From a bacterium (GTDB lineage: Bacteria; Myxococcota_A; Bradymonadia; UBA7976; UBA1532), in contig JAUHYW010000042.1 in the NCBI GenBank assembly GCA_030426085.1, forward strand, positions 1 to 64,000: a stretch of 64,000 bases of DNA. Direction: 5' to 3'. The notes under the pieces were generated by a model. The model made no database searches, was not told the DNA's origin, and saw only the letters and a list, made by a program, of their open reading frames with translations. Numbering within the stretch: the stretch's first letter is position 1; every line of letters begins with the position of its first letter. The position numbers and the translations under genes were made by a program. This document shows positions 26,580-35,045 of the stretch, piece by piece.

Positions 26580-28183
26580 CGAGTCATCCGCAGCAGGGAG
26601 GGGCCGGCCTTCTCCAGATCGAGCGCGCCCACCCCGCCGCCGGGTGTCGGGGGCTGCCGGGGACGCCGAGGGCGCTTGGCGTGCAGAGCCTTCGGTGGAT
26701 CCGGCGGCGCCACGTCGATCACCGACGTCACCTGATTCGTCGTGGGATCGCTCGCCCCGCTCGGCGTCGACGGGGGCCGGGGCGGCTCGGCGTCGGCCGG
26801 GGGATTGGAGGTCGCCGGGGACGCCGCGAATATCGGAGGCGCCGGGCGATCGATGACCCGAGGGCCGACGACAGCGCCCACGGCGATCAAGGCGCCGAGC
26901 CAGAGCCACGGTGAGCGGCGCCGGTGGGATCCGACCACGGGTGGTTCGGCCGGGCCATCCGCCTCGGCCTGCGCCGGCTCGGGGCCTGCGGGCGACCGAG
27001 GGTGGACTTCGGAGGGGGCGGAGGCATCGGGCGGGGGCCCATCGGGCGGCACCGGAGCGTCGTCCGCTCGCGTCGTCGGCCCGTCCACCGACGCCTCGGC
27101 GCGGCCGGGCACGAACGTACGGCTGCCATCCGTGCCTCGCCAGCACACGCCCGAGTGGCTCGGCATCTCGTCTCGGGCGGTGCGATCGGCCCGACACTCG
27201 GCCAGCATGTCGCTCAGACCTACCAGCACTGCGGACAGCCCCTCGGGGCGCGCTTGCGGCGACCGGGCCATGATGGACGCCAGAAACGCTCGGGTGCGGG
27301 GGCCGAGCGGCATGTCCAGCGCCTCGACCGGGTCGAAGCCCGCACGACACTTGCGGATGAGAGCCTCACTGGCGTCGAATCGGGAGAACGGGTGCCGCCC
27401 GAGCATGGCTTCGCAGGCGACGACGCCCAAGGCGTACCAGTCGGTCCACGGCCCGAGGGGCTGCTTCAGCGCCTGCTCGGGTGCCATGTAGCGGGGCGTG
27501 CCGGCGTTCACGGTCGTCGAGGCGTCGTCGCCGTAGGTGCGGGCCAACCCGAAATCGGCCAGCCGGACGACCGCCGACCGGTGGGCGACCGCCTGGAGCA
27601 GGACGTTGCCCGGCTTGATGTCCCGATGCACGAGTCCGTGATCGTGGAGCTCCTGGAGCCCGTGCGCCATGGCGGCGACGATGCGATGCCCCTCGCCGGG
27701 CTCGACCCCGTCCTTCAGCACCGCGCGCAGCGTGCGACCGCCCGCGACGTACTCCATGACCAGCCAGGCGCCCTGCGGAGACGTGCCGAAGTCGAGCAGC
27801 CGCACCACGTTGGGGTGATCGATACGCGCGAGCGCGCGGGCTTCCTGGAAGAGACGCGCCGGGGAAGACAGCCCCGACTCGGGTCGCAGGAGCTTGAGCG
27901 CACAGCGCATGCCTATCGGCTGTTGAAGCGCGAGGAAGACCTCACCCGCGCCGCCGGCTCCGATCGGCTCGACGATGAGGTACTTGCCCCCGAGCAGGCG
28001 CCCGGCTCGGGGGTCGAGCCCCGCCCCGCCTCGCGGCAGGTGCCCGGCCGGGATGCAGTGCATCTCATCGCGGCGGCAGAGCGTCCGGGGGCAGGGGGCG
28101 CCGACCGCTCCGATGCGTTCGCAGCGTGGGCAGACCGCGGGCAGCGGCGGGGGTGCGGTGCGCGGACCTCCGGTGGATGACAT
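26576..28183 (-). CDS. Membrane Ser/Thr protein kinase with N-terminal zinc-ribbon-like segment
   Basis: The product (535 aa) starts with a cysteine-rich stretch (CPRCERIG...CPRTLC...C, residues ~18-43) that looks like a zinc ribbon. A Hanks kinase domain follows: GAGGAGEV glycine loop, ALKLL lysine, HRDIKPGNVL, DFGLA, APEQ. A proline-rich juxtamembrane region leads to one TM helix (WLWLGALIAVGAVVG, about 425-440) and a short extracytoplasmic tail. This fits the PknB/Pkn type of myxobacterial signal kinases. It is translationally coupled to the TPR/barrel-like gene. Confidence 0.9.
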   Translation of the reverse strand: MSSTGGPRTAPPPLPAVCPRCERIGAVGAPCPRTLCRRDEMHCIPAGHLPRGGAGLDPRAGRLLGGKYLIVEPIGAGGAGEVFLALQQPIGMRCALKLLRPESGLSSPARLFQEARALARIDHPNVVRLLDFGTSPQGAWLVMEYVAGGRTLRAVLKDGVEPGEGHRIVAAMAHGLQELHDHGLVHRDIKPGNVLLQAVAHRSAVVRLADFGLARTYGDDASTTVNAGTPRYMAPEQALKQPLGPWTDWYALGVVACEAMLGRHPFSRFDASEALIRKCRAGFDPVEALDMPLGPRTRAFLASIMARSPQARPEGLSAVLVGLSDMLAECRADRTARDEMPSHSGVCWRGTDGSRTFVPGRAEASVDGPTTRADDAPVPPDGPPPDASAPSEVHPRSPAGPEPAQAEADGPAEPPVVGSHRRRSPWLWLGALIAVGAVVGPRVIDRPAPPIFAASPATSNPPADAEPPRPPSTPSGASDPTTNQVTSVIDVAPPDPPKALHAKRPRRPRQPPTPGGGVGALDLEKAGPSLLRMTR

Positions 28184-28579
28184 CAGAGAAGCCTCGGCTG
28201 AACGCCACGTTCGTGCAAACCTGACAGATCACGAACGCCGATGCCAGACCGGTTTCCGGGTGCCCGAGAGTGGTTGCCGGAGTTCGGCGAACGGCTGCGC
28301 GGATGGCATACAGAGCATATAGAGGGGCCTGGTGGGGATATGGAGGTATACGGGCGTCGTCTGCCTCTGATGTCATGCGCACGCCAGGATTTTCTTTCAC
28401 ATCGCGGCCCGAGTCCGGCAGGCTCGTAGCCGATGGTCGTCGAGGAGCGCACGGTCGGTGGCGTGTTAGACCCGAGTAATCGATCTCCGGTGCTTGCTCC
28501 GTCAGACTCCAACGCAACGCGAGGTCGCGGGGAGCGTGTCTCGCTGCGCGTATGCGGCAGATTGAGCAGAGGCGGCGAG
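28184..28579. other. Intergenic region between divergent kinase and calcium-repeat genes
   Basis: This 396-bp region has no convincing gene. It is visibly less GC-rich than its surroundings and contains AT-rich patches (CATATAGAGG, TATGGAGGTATACG, AGGATTTTCTTTCAC) that could serve promoters on either strand. It also holds an 8-bp inverted repeat with a 14-nt loop at 28208-28237. No small RNA could be supported. Confidence 0.55.
28208..28237. promoter_or_regulatory. Inverted repeat CGTTCGTG / CACGAACG
   Basis: A perfect 8-bp inverted repeat (CGTTCGTG at 28208-28215, CACGAACG at 28230-28237) lies 25 nt upstream of the kinase start codon. The 14-nt spacer suits a dimeric regulator or a leader hairpin of the kinase mRNA. 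Neither is established. Confidence 0.35.
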
Positions 28580-30469
28580 ATGGTCTATCGTCGGGGTCGG
28601 TGGGGGGAGTTGATGGTGGTCGCAACGCTCGGTCTCGGTCTGTCAGCCGTCGCACAGGCGGGCCCGCCCGGCGGCGACCCCGCCCCCTACTGCATCGACC
28701 TCGCCCGCATCGACCTCGACGGCGTCGACCCGCCGATGGACGCCCGCGGCGGTGGCCTCTGGTTTCCGCTCGACATGCCGGTCGAGTTCGAGGTCCTGCT
28801 CTGCAGCGCAGCCCGGGGTGACATCTGCGCCATCGACCCCACGGTGTATCAGGGGCGGCGGGTCTATGTGCACCCCCGGGGCGCCGTCGCCATCGACATG
28901 ATCGACCCCCGAGCGAACGGATGGGCCGAGCCCGCGTGGGCCATGCTGCAGGATCGGGGGCGAGCCCCGGTGCCTCCGCTGGTGATGCCCCAGCTCCTCT
29001 CCTCGCCCGTGCTCGTGCGCTCGGCGCGGCTCGGCCTGCCCGGCGAGGCCCTGGACGCGCTCTTCATCGTGTGGGGGGCCGAGGGCGACGAACTCTTCAG
29101 CGTCCTGCTGCGTGTGCTGCCTCCACCCGACGGCCGGCGCCCGCTCCCGCCCGGCGAGGAGCCGCCCAGCCACCAGCTCGTCGCCGACATCGTCTACTAC
29201 CGCTGCGCGCTCGACGTGTGCGATGCCGGGGTCGATATCTGCGCCGGCTACCACGATGGCATCACCGGTCATCCGTTCGACTGGGACGGCGCCCGCGAGG
29301 TGCTCTGCGAGCCGCACGAGCGCTTCGAGCGCCCCGACGCACCACAGTTCGAGCAGGCCGCGGCGTCGGGCGCCCTCGGGCGGCCCGATCCCATCTGTGG
29401 CGGTGAGCCGACCTTCAGCATGCGGCGACCCTTCCCGAGCCGGCTGGCCCGGGAGTACACCGTCGAGGACGACCTGGACGGTGTGCTCGACTGCGTGGGC
29501 GGGGCCGGGGTCGGGTGCGACAACTGCCCGGGGGAGTTCAACCCCGACCAGCTCGACTCCGACGGGGACGGCGTCGGCGATCTGTGCAGCGACTGCGACC
29601 ACGACGGCGACGGGCTCTACGACGACCCGAGCCACGCGGACATGCCGCGATGCCGGGGGCTCAGCCCCAAGCCCTTCGACAACTGCCCCTTCGTCCCCAA
29701 CCCGGTCGAGGGCTTCCTCGAGATTCAGGCCGACACCGACGGGGACGGTGTCGGCGACGCCTGCGACAACTGCGTCGAGGTCCCAAACTACGCCGACCCG
29801 TTCGCGGGGCCCCAGGCCGATCTGGACCGCGACGGGCAGGGCGACGCGTGTGACACCGACGCGGACGGCGACTTCGTCATCGACGTGGGCGACAATTGCC
29901 CCCGGGTCGTCAACCCGGCGCAGACCGACGGTGATGGGGACGGCGTCGGCGACGCGTGTGATCCGGACATCGACGGGGACGGGCAGCCCAACGACGCCGA
30001 CCTGTGCCCCTTCCTGCCGAGCCGGTGGCATCCCTGGCCCTGGTGTGATCCCTTCAGTGACGGGCAGATGCCGGACGCCGACGGGGACGGTGTCATCGAC
30101 AAGTGGGATCTCTGCCCGCTCGTCCCGGCGGCCGCGGACAACGACGAGGACGGCGACGGTCGCGGCGCGATGTGCGACGCCGATGACGACGGGGATCTGT
30201 TGCTGGACGCGTGTGACGAGGACTGCTGGGTTGGCTTGGATGACCCGTGCCGGCTGGGGCCGCTCATGATGCGTCTGAGGCGAGATGACAGGTGGGATGA
30301 CCCGGAGATCTGTGGAGCGGCGCGCGCGTGGCGAGATGTCGCGGCCGGCCTCGCGGAGGGCACGCGGGAGCCAGAGCCGTTGCCCATGCCGCCCCTGCCG
30401 GATGACGCGAACGGCGCGAACGGCGCGAACAGCGCAGGCGGCTTCTCCTTCGGGCCCTGGGGGCAGTGA
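28580..30469 (+). CDS. Secreted thrombospondin type-3-repeat protein
   Basis: ATG 28580 is chosen because it gives a proper signal peptide with an Arg-rich n-region (MVYRRGRWGEL) and cleavage after AQA; ATG 28613 has a good GGGGGAG ahead but would lose the positive n-region. The 629-residue product has a domain of unknown type followed by several D-x-D-G-D-G-x-G-D-x-C-D calcium-binding repeats (residues ~340-560), the type-3 repeats of thrombospondins and OmpA-linked calcium proteins. No C-terminal anchor was seen. The following gene overlaps the stop (TGATG). Confidence 0.8.
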   Translation: MVYRRGRWGELMVVATLGLGLSAVAQAGPPGGDPAPYCIDLARIDLDGVDPPMDARGGGLWFPLDMPVEFEVLLCSAARGDICAIDPTVYQGRRVYVHPRGAVAIDMIDPRANGWAEPAWAMLQDRGRAPVPPLVMPQLLSSPVLVRSARLGLPGEALDALFIVWGAEGDELFSVLLRVLPPPDGRRPLPPGEEPPSHQLVADIVYYRCALDVCDAGVDICAGYHDGITGHPFDWDGAREVLCEPHERFERPDAPQFEQAAASGALGRPDPICGGEPTFSMRRPFPSRLAREYTVEDDLDGVLDCVGGAGVGCDNCPGEFNPDQLDSDGDGVGDLCSDCDHDGDGLYDDPSHADMPRCRGLSPKPFDNCPFVPNPVEGFLEIQADTDGDGVGDACDNCVEVPNYADPFAGPQADLDRDGQGDACDTDADGDFVIDVGDNCPRVVNPAQTDGDGDGVGDACDPDIDGDGQPNDADLCPFLPSRWHPWPWCDPFSDGQMPDADGDGVIDKWDLCPLVPAAADNDEDGDGRGAMCDADDDGDLLLDACDEDCWVGLDDPCRLGPLMMRLRRDDRWDDPEICGAARAWRDVAAGLAEGTREPEPLPMPPLPDDANGANGANSAGGFSFGPWGQ

Positions 30470-33192
30470 TGGGCGCTGAGACGGGCATCGGGCCCAGGGG
30501 CCGGGCAATACGCGACTCACAGTGGTGTCTGCGAGCCCGACCAGCGGCGGTGATCACCCCGATCGGATCGAGTCGTTCATCATGGGCCCCGACGTGGCTC
30601 CGGGTCGGGCTGATCGTGCTGGCATCACTCGCTGTGGCCCCGGCCGCGGCGCAGGTCTGCCAGCGCGCCGGGCAGCCCCTCGCCTTCGAGGCGGTGCCGT
30701 TCGCCGACGCGGCGATCCCCGGTGTCACCCAGGGGGTCATCCAAGCGCCCCAGGCGCGGGCCCGCATCGGGTCGGGGGCGCTCGTCGATGTCTTCGGGGG
30801 CGACATCCCCTGGTACGGCCATCGGGTGCCGGTGCCCGAAGACGAGCGGCTGGTCTCCGAAGAGGACGCCATCATCGTCAGCCGGTGGGGCGCGCTCACT
30901 TTGCAGAACGTCGCCGGGCATCTGGCGGAGCCCTGGATCGGTGATCTGGCCCCGCTGCCCCGCTCCCCCGATGACGGCCCCGCCCGTCCCATGATCGCGG
31001 CGCTGCAATCGCAGCACGGCTTCGAGCGCGTCGAGTGGCGCCTGGGGCACACCGCCGAGCCCGCCCCCCGCGCGATGTTGATGGTGCGGTGGTCCGACGG
31101 CGAGCTCGGGGCCGGCGGGGCGCATGTGCGGCTCCTCGTCAGCCGCGCGCTCGATGCCCCCGACGCGCCGCTGCGGATCGAGCTGGGCTACGCGGGCTGC
31201 GACGCGCTCCCGATCGACGAGGCGCTCGTGGGCTTCGACGAAGGCATCGCCGAAGAGGGGGGCGCGTTCGTCGCTGGCCGGGGGTGGACCTCACCAGCGT
31301 CGAACCTCGGGGCGCCCGCGGCGCAGTGGCCGGCGCTCCTGTGCCTCGTCTCGAACGTCGGTGAGCCGGGGATCTGGGTCTACGAGCTGATCGACGGCCT
31401 GCCCACCGGCTGCGGCATCGACGACGACCCGCCGGCCGCGGCCTGCGAGCCCGGCGGCGTGTGTCGGGCGGGCGACATCACCTACGACGACGGCTGCACG
31501 GCCGACTGCCGCTGCGAGCTCCCGCCCGACGAGAACGGATGTCGGACGCCGCCCGCCGGCGCGCTCGATCCGCTGTGTCTCTACGGCGCCGGCGACGACC
31601 CCCGCTGCTTCGACCGCGACGTGGATGGTGACGGCGTGATCTGGGATCCGGCCGCGCAGCGCTTCGACGACATCTGCCCGCTCGTCGCCCGGCCGCGGGG
31701 CCTGCACCCGGCGCAGCTCGACACCCGCTACGCGGCCAACGGCTCCGCGTGCTTGCTGGACCGCCACGGCGACCTCACCGACCACCTCGATTGGGATGGC
31801 GACGGCGAGGGCGACATGTGCGACTTCAACAGCGACGACGACGCCATCCCCGACTGCGGCTTCGACGGGGTCTGCCCCCCGTGGCGCAACGGGGCCGACG
31901 ACGACCAGGACGGACGGGTCGACGAGATGCCGTTCGGCGAGCCGGGGGAGTGCTTCGCGCCCGGCTCGTGTCGCTATGGCGACAACGCGCTCGACGACGA
32001 CGGCGACACCCGGGTGGACGAGGAGGGCGAGTGGTACCCGTGGAGCCCCGAAGAGTCGGACGACGACCTGTGCCCCCGCACCTACGAGCTCGCCCGGGTC
32101 GACTCCGACGGCGACGGCGTCGGTGATGCCTGCGACCTCGACGCCGATGGCGACGGCGTCCTCGACTGCGGCCGGGATGGTATCTGCCATCCGCAGTTCG
32201 ATCGCATCGACTCCGACCTCGACCGGCAGGTGGACGAGGCGTGGAGCTGCGAGAACGATCTGCTCGTGGATCTGTGTCTGCCCGGCGTCGACGATGACGC
32301 CGATGGCATCGTCGACGAGGACGCCGAGTGTGCCCGCGTCGGCCCCTGTGTACCCAACGGCTTCGACGAGGACGCCGACGGCGTCGTCGACGAGGTCGAC
32401 TGCGAGGGGGCGGTGGGCATCGGCATCATCCGCCGCAATCGCGTGGACGATGACTGCGACGGGGTGGTCGACGAGATCGGCGAGGCCGGCGTCGACGATC
32501 TGCCCCGGGGGTGCCAACCGCGAGATGCGATGTACGACGATGGTCGGGACAACTGCCCCGACGTCGCCAACCGGGATCAGGCCGATCTGGACGGCGACGG
32601 GGTGGGGGATGCCTGTGACATCGAGCGAGACGGCGATGGCATCCGCGACCTCGTCGACAACTGCCCCGGCGTCGCCAACCGCGACCAGGCCGACCAGGAC
32701 GGGGACGGCGTCGGCGACGCGTGCGAGACGGATCTCGACGGCGACGGGGTGCTCGACGTGGACGATGTCTGCCCATACCTACCCGACGCGGGCCAGGGTG
32801 ATCTCGACGGCGACGGCGCGGGCGACGCGTGCGACGACGACGACGACGGCGATGGCTGGCCCGACGCGCTCGATGATTGCCCCGTGGTGCCTGGCGACGT
32901 GCGCGGCTGCCCCCAGGCGCCGGAGCCTGAGCCGGAGCCGGACGCCATGCTGCCCGATCCCGAGCCGGACGCAGGTCCGGAGCCGGAGCCGGAGCCGGTA
33001 GACATGGGTCCGCCCGAGGAGATCTGCACCGGGGGCGGCAGCGATGAGGCGCGGACGCTGAAGAGGCAGCGATGCCCGAATCACCCCGACCCGGAGAACT
33101 GCCGGATCGGTCTGCCGACGACCCCCACTCGGGGGTGGCCTCTGCTCGCGTTGTTGTTCGGGTTCGCGTGGCGTCGCCGCGCGCGGCGGTGA
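30469..33192 (+). CDS. Secreted calcium-repeat protein with MYXO-CTERM-like tail
   Basis: The product is 907 aa if it starts at ATG 30469, overlapping the previous stop. The start is uncertain because the signal-like hydrophobic segment (LIVLASLAVAPAAAQ) sits ~35 residues in. It is Asp/Cys-rich with D-G-D-G-V-G-D-A-C-D repeats over most of residues 380-810, then a Pro/Glu-rich spacer. The C-terminus is Cys, a spacer, LLALLFGFAW and RRRARR, resembling a MYXO-CTERM signal. It is probably exported with its upstream paralogue and anchored at the surface after processing. Confidence 0.75.
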   Translation: MGAETGIGPRGRAIRDSQWCLRARPAAVITPIGSSRSSWAPTWLRVGLIVLASLAVAPAAAQVCQRAGQPLAFEAVPFADAAIPGVTQGVIQAPQARARIGSGALVDVFGGDIPWYGHRVPVPEDERLVSEEDAIIVSRWGALTLQNVAGHLAEPWIGDLAPLPRSPDDGPARPMIAALQSQHGFERVEWRLGHTAEPAPRAMLMVRWSDGELGAGGAHVRLLVSRALDAPDAPLRIELGYAGCDALPIDEALVGFDEGIAEEGGAFVAGRGWTSPASNLGAPAAQWPALLCLVSNVGEPGIWVYELIDGLPTGCGIDDDPPAAACEPGGVCRAGDITYDDGCTADCRCELPPDENGCRTPPAGALDPLCLYGAGDDPRCFDRDVDGDGVIWDPAAQRFDDICPLVARPRGLHPAQLDTRYAANGSACLLDRHGDLTDHLDWDGDGEGDMCDFNSDDDAIPDCGFDGVCPPWRNGADDDQDGRVDEMPFGEPGECFAPGSCRYGDNALDDDGDTRVDEEGEWYPWSPEESDDDLCPRTYELARVDSDGDGVGDACDLDADGDGVLDCGRDGICHPQFDRIDSDLDRQVDEAWSCENDLLVDLCLPGVDDDADGIVDEDAECARVGPCVPNGFDEDADGVVDEVDCEGAVGIGIIRRNRVDDDCDGVVDEIGEAGVDDLPRGCQPRDAMYDDGRDNCPDVANRDQADLDGDGVGDACDIERDGDGIRDLVDNCPGVANRDQADQDGDGVGDACETDLDGDGVLDVDDVCPYLPDAGQGDLDGDGAGDACDDDDDGDGWPDALDDCPVVPGDVRGCPQAPEPEPEPDAMLPDPEPDAGPEPEPEPVDMGPPEEICTGGGSDEARTLKRQRCPNHPDPENCRIGLPTTPTRGWPLLALLFGFAWRRRARR

Positions 33193-33197
33193 TCTTC

Positions 33198-33210
33198 GGA
33201 CGGAGCGTCC
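33198..33210. terminator. Hairpin between convergent genes
   Basis: GGACG-GAG-CGTCC is a perfect 5-bp stem with a 3-nt loop in the 21 bp between the calcium-repeat gene and the retron reverse transcriptase. TCTCT follows on the plus strand. It may terminate from either side, though a T-run is weak. Confidence 0.4.
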
Positions 33211-33213
33211 TCT

Positions 33214-34776
33214 CTACCAGAGCTTCCACCACGGCTTGTCGCCGCCCTCGGCTTCCTCGGCGCCGCCCTCGGCCTGACGACCGGCGTCCTCCGGGCGCTG
33301 CCCACTGTCCGTGGCCTGTGTGGCCTGCGGGGCAGGGGACCCGCTCGCCTGCCTCGGGCCCCCGCCGCCCGCGGGGCCCGGCCCGTAGCCGTGCTTCGCG
33401 TGCAGCGCGGCGACCCGCTCGAGCAGCGGCTGCCCCTTCGCGGGGTCGACCATGAACACGAAGCTCGCGAACCCGCCGATCGCCGCCAGTACGTCGGCCT
33501 GGGGATCGCCCCACACCTTGCCCTCGGGCCCGTCCTGCTCGATCTGGAACAGCGTCGCTCGGAACCGCCGCAGCGTCGCCCGCTCCACCCCGACCCGCTC
33601 GTTGACCGTCAGCCCGGTGACCTCCTGCCGGCGGCCGCGGCGCAGGATCCGGGTCTTGTCGGGGTGCACCGTGAAGCCCTCGCGCCCCACCAGATAGCGC
33701 ACGCGCCGGAGCAGCTTGCCCACCGCCTCGCTGCTGGCGTCGTCGCCGGAGAACGTCAGATCGTCGGCGTAGCGGGTGTAGGTGAAGCCGCTGTTCGTCG
33801 CCAGCGTGGTCAGCGCGCGGTCCAGGCGGCGGCAGATGATGTTCGTCAGCGCCGGGCTCGTCGGGGCGCCCTGCGGCAGAGCGCGGGTGTCGTGGGCGAC
33901 GTACCAGGTGCGCCCGTCGAGCTGGAGTTCGTCGATCTCGGGCTCGGTGCACAGCAGCGCGAGGATCGTCGACGCCGACGGCGAGTAGCCCAGCGCCTTG
34001 AACTGACCCCAGACCCGGGGGAAGCCGACCGTCGGGAAGAAGTCCTCGAGGTCGAGGTTGACCACCACCGCCCGGCCGACGTGCGGCGCGGCGTTGCTCA
34101 CGATGGAGCGGCCGGGCACGAAGCCATGGGCCGCGTCGTGCAGCGGGATCGGGTGCAGGATGTTGTCCAGGATCCAGCGCTGGGCCCGCTTCAAGCGAGG
34201 CATCGGCGCCGAGATGAGCCGGGTGCCGCCGGTCTTCTTGGGCAGTTCGAAGCGCCGATAATGGGTCGTCTGGCTCACCCGCCGGGCGAAGGCGAGGAAC
34301 CGCAGCTCGCCCATGCCGATGCCCATCGCCCGGGCGATCGCCGCGCCGTCGGTCAGCTCGGGCAGCCCGTGCTCGGCGAGGCGGGCCCGCTCGACGGTGG
34401 TCTGGTTCAGGGCGCCCGACTCGCCGGCCCCGATGAACGTGATCGCGGTCGCCTTGCGTCGGCGCCAGGCTTCGGCCCGCGCCTGCCGCTCGGCCTCGCG
34501 GCGGGCCTTGGTCTCCTCCCGCTTGCGGCGGGATTCGGCCATGCGCTGCTTGCGGATCTCGCGCAGCAGAGCCGCCTCGTCGCGCAGCCGGGCCTGCTCG
34601 TCGCGCAGCCGGCGCAGCTCGGCCCGCAGCTCGCCTTGCAGCTTCATGTCGGCTTGCAGGCTGTCGGGGCCCCCGGCGTCGGGATCCCAGAAGCCCAGCC
34701 GGATCATCTCGTGCAGGATGTACTCCTGCTTCGAGGTCTGCCGGATGCGGGCGTATATCTCGGCGCGGCTGGTCAT
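33214..34776 (-). CDS. Retron-type reverse transcriptase
   Basis: This is a 520-residue retron RT. Domain 1 (about 1-150) is basic and helical with coiled-coil-like ELRAELRRLRDEQARLRDEA. The RT core follows, with retron marks: NAAPH (NAxxH of region X, about 225-229), LDLEDFFPTV, PQGAPTSPALTN, TRYADDL (catalytic YADD, about 335) and EVTGLTV (VTG of region Y, about 385). It should copy the msd RNA into branched single-stranded DNA. The long N-terminal domain is like the Mx162-type myxobacterial enzymes. The RT lies downstream of its noncoding locus on the same strand. The C-terminal ~60 residues are low-complexity. Confidence 0.93.
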   Translation of the reverse strand: MTSRAEIYARIRQTSKQEYILHEMIRLGFWDPDAGGPDSLQADMKLQGELRAELRRLRDEQARLRDEAALLREIRKQRMAESRRKREETKARREAERQARAEAWRRRKATAITFIGAGESGALNQTTVERARLAEHGLPELTDGAAIARAMGIGMGELRFLAFARRVSQTTHYRRFELPKKTGGTRLISAPMPRLKRAQRWILDNILHPIPLHDAAHGFVPGRSIVSNAAPHVGRAVVVNLDLEDFFPTVGFPRVWGQFKALGYSPSASTILALLCTEPEIDELQLDGRTWYVAHDTRALPQGAPTSPALTNIICRRLDRALTTLATNSGFTYTRYADDLTFSGDDASSEAVGKLLRRVRYLVGREGFTVHPDKTRILRRGRRQEVTGLTVNERVGVERATLRRFRATLFQIEQDGPEGKVWGDPQADVLAAIGGFASFVFMVDPAKGQPLLERVAALHAKHGYGPGPAGGGGPRQASGSPAPQATQATDSGQRPEDAGRQAEGGAEEAEGGDKPWWKLW

Positions 34777-34797
34777 GGCAGGCGGCTGGTCATGGCA
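34767..34797 (-). repeat. 17-bp duplication over the RT start codon
   Basis: The 14-base string GGCTGGTCATGGCA occurs twice on the plus strand, 17 nt apart (34767-34780 and 34784-34797). On the coding strand this puts a second ATG-ACC-AGC-CGC 17 nt upstream of the RT start. The upstream ATG (34793) opens a six-codon frame, Met-Thr-Ser-Arg-Leu-Pro, whose stop overlaps the RT ATG. Confidence 0.7.
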
Positions 34798-34805
34798 GAA
34801 AAGGT

Positions 34806-35032
34806 GAACGCGCGCGGGATCGGCCTTCGAAGAAGCTGTCGACTGGACGGCTCAACTCACCGCGGGGAGGGGGCCCCGTGGGATGCGGGGCTCTCGCGAG
34901 CCCACACCGTGAGCATCCGACGGGGCCCCTTCCCCGCTCAGTTACGAGCCGGCCAGTGATGCGTGATCGACCATGCGGCACGGACGGCGATCCGCCGCCC
35001 GGGTTGCAAAGCTGTCGACCCCGCGCGCGCTC
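34806..35032 (-). ncRNA. Retron msr-msd noncoding RNA locus
   Basis: The region between the SWIM gene and the RT gene, read on the minus strand, has retron architecture. It starts with a1 (35032-35016), which pairs with a2 (34822-34806) over 17 positions with only two G-U wobbles. Next are a small msr hairpin (35000-34982, GGGCGGCG-GAT-CGCCGTCC, one G-U) and an AGC (35013-35011) just after a1 that supplies a candidate branching guanosine at 35012. A 90-nt imperfect hairpin follows (34943-34854) whose 18-bp arms differ at one pair and whose tip is GGGCTC-GCGA-GAGCCC. This order matches msr, msd and the a1/a2 stem. The predicted DNA product is about 90-125 nt. Confidence 0.85.
34854..34943 (-). 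repeat. msd long imperfect inverted repeat
   Basis: The two arms begin AACTGAGCGGGG on one side and end CCCCGCGGTGAGTT on the other. Inside, an 18-bp stem with one A-C mismatch, a C-C mismatch, a 6-bp GGATGC/GCATCC stem, a 9-nt against 1-nt internal loop and the GGGCTC/GAGCCC tip with GCGA loop complete the hairpin. There is no downstream T-run, so it is not a simple terminator. Confidence 0.85.
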
Positions 35033-35045
35033 GAGAATCTCCTTA

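Noticed and set aside
33214-34776. RT as part of a group II intron or diversity-generating retroelement
   Set aside because: No intron RNA domains V/VI, maturase or HNH segment is visible, and no template/variable repeat pair was noticed. NAxxH and VTG motifs and the upstream msr-msd point to a retron.
34854-34943. The long hairpin as a Rho-independent terminator for the SWIM gene
   Set aside because: No T-run follows, the hairpin is 90 nt with internal loops, and it sits inside an a1/a2 stem immediately upstream of a retron RT.
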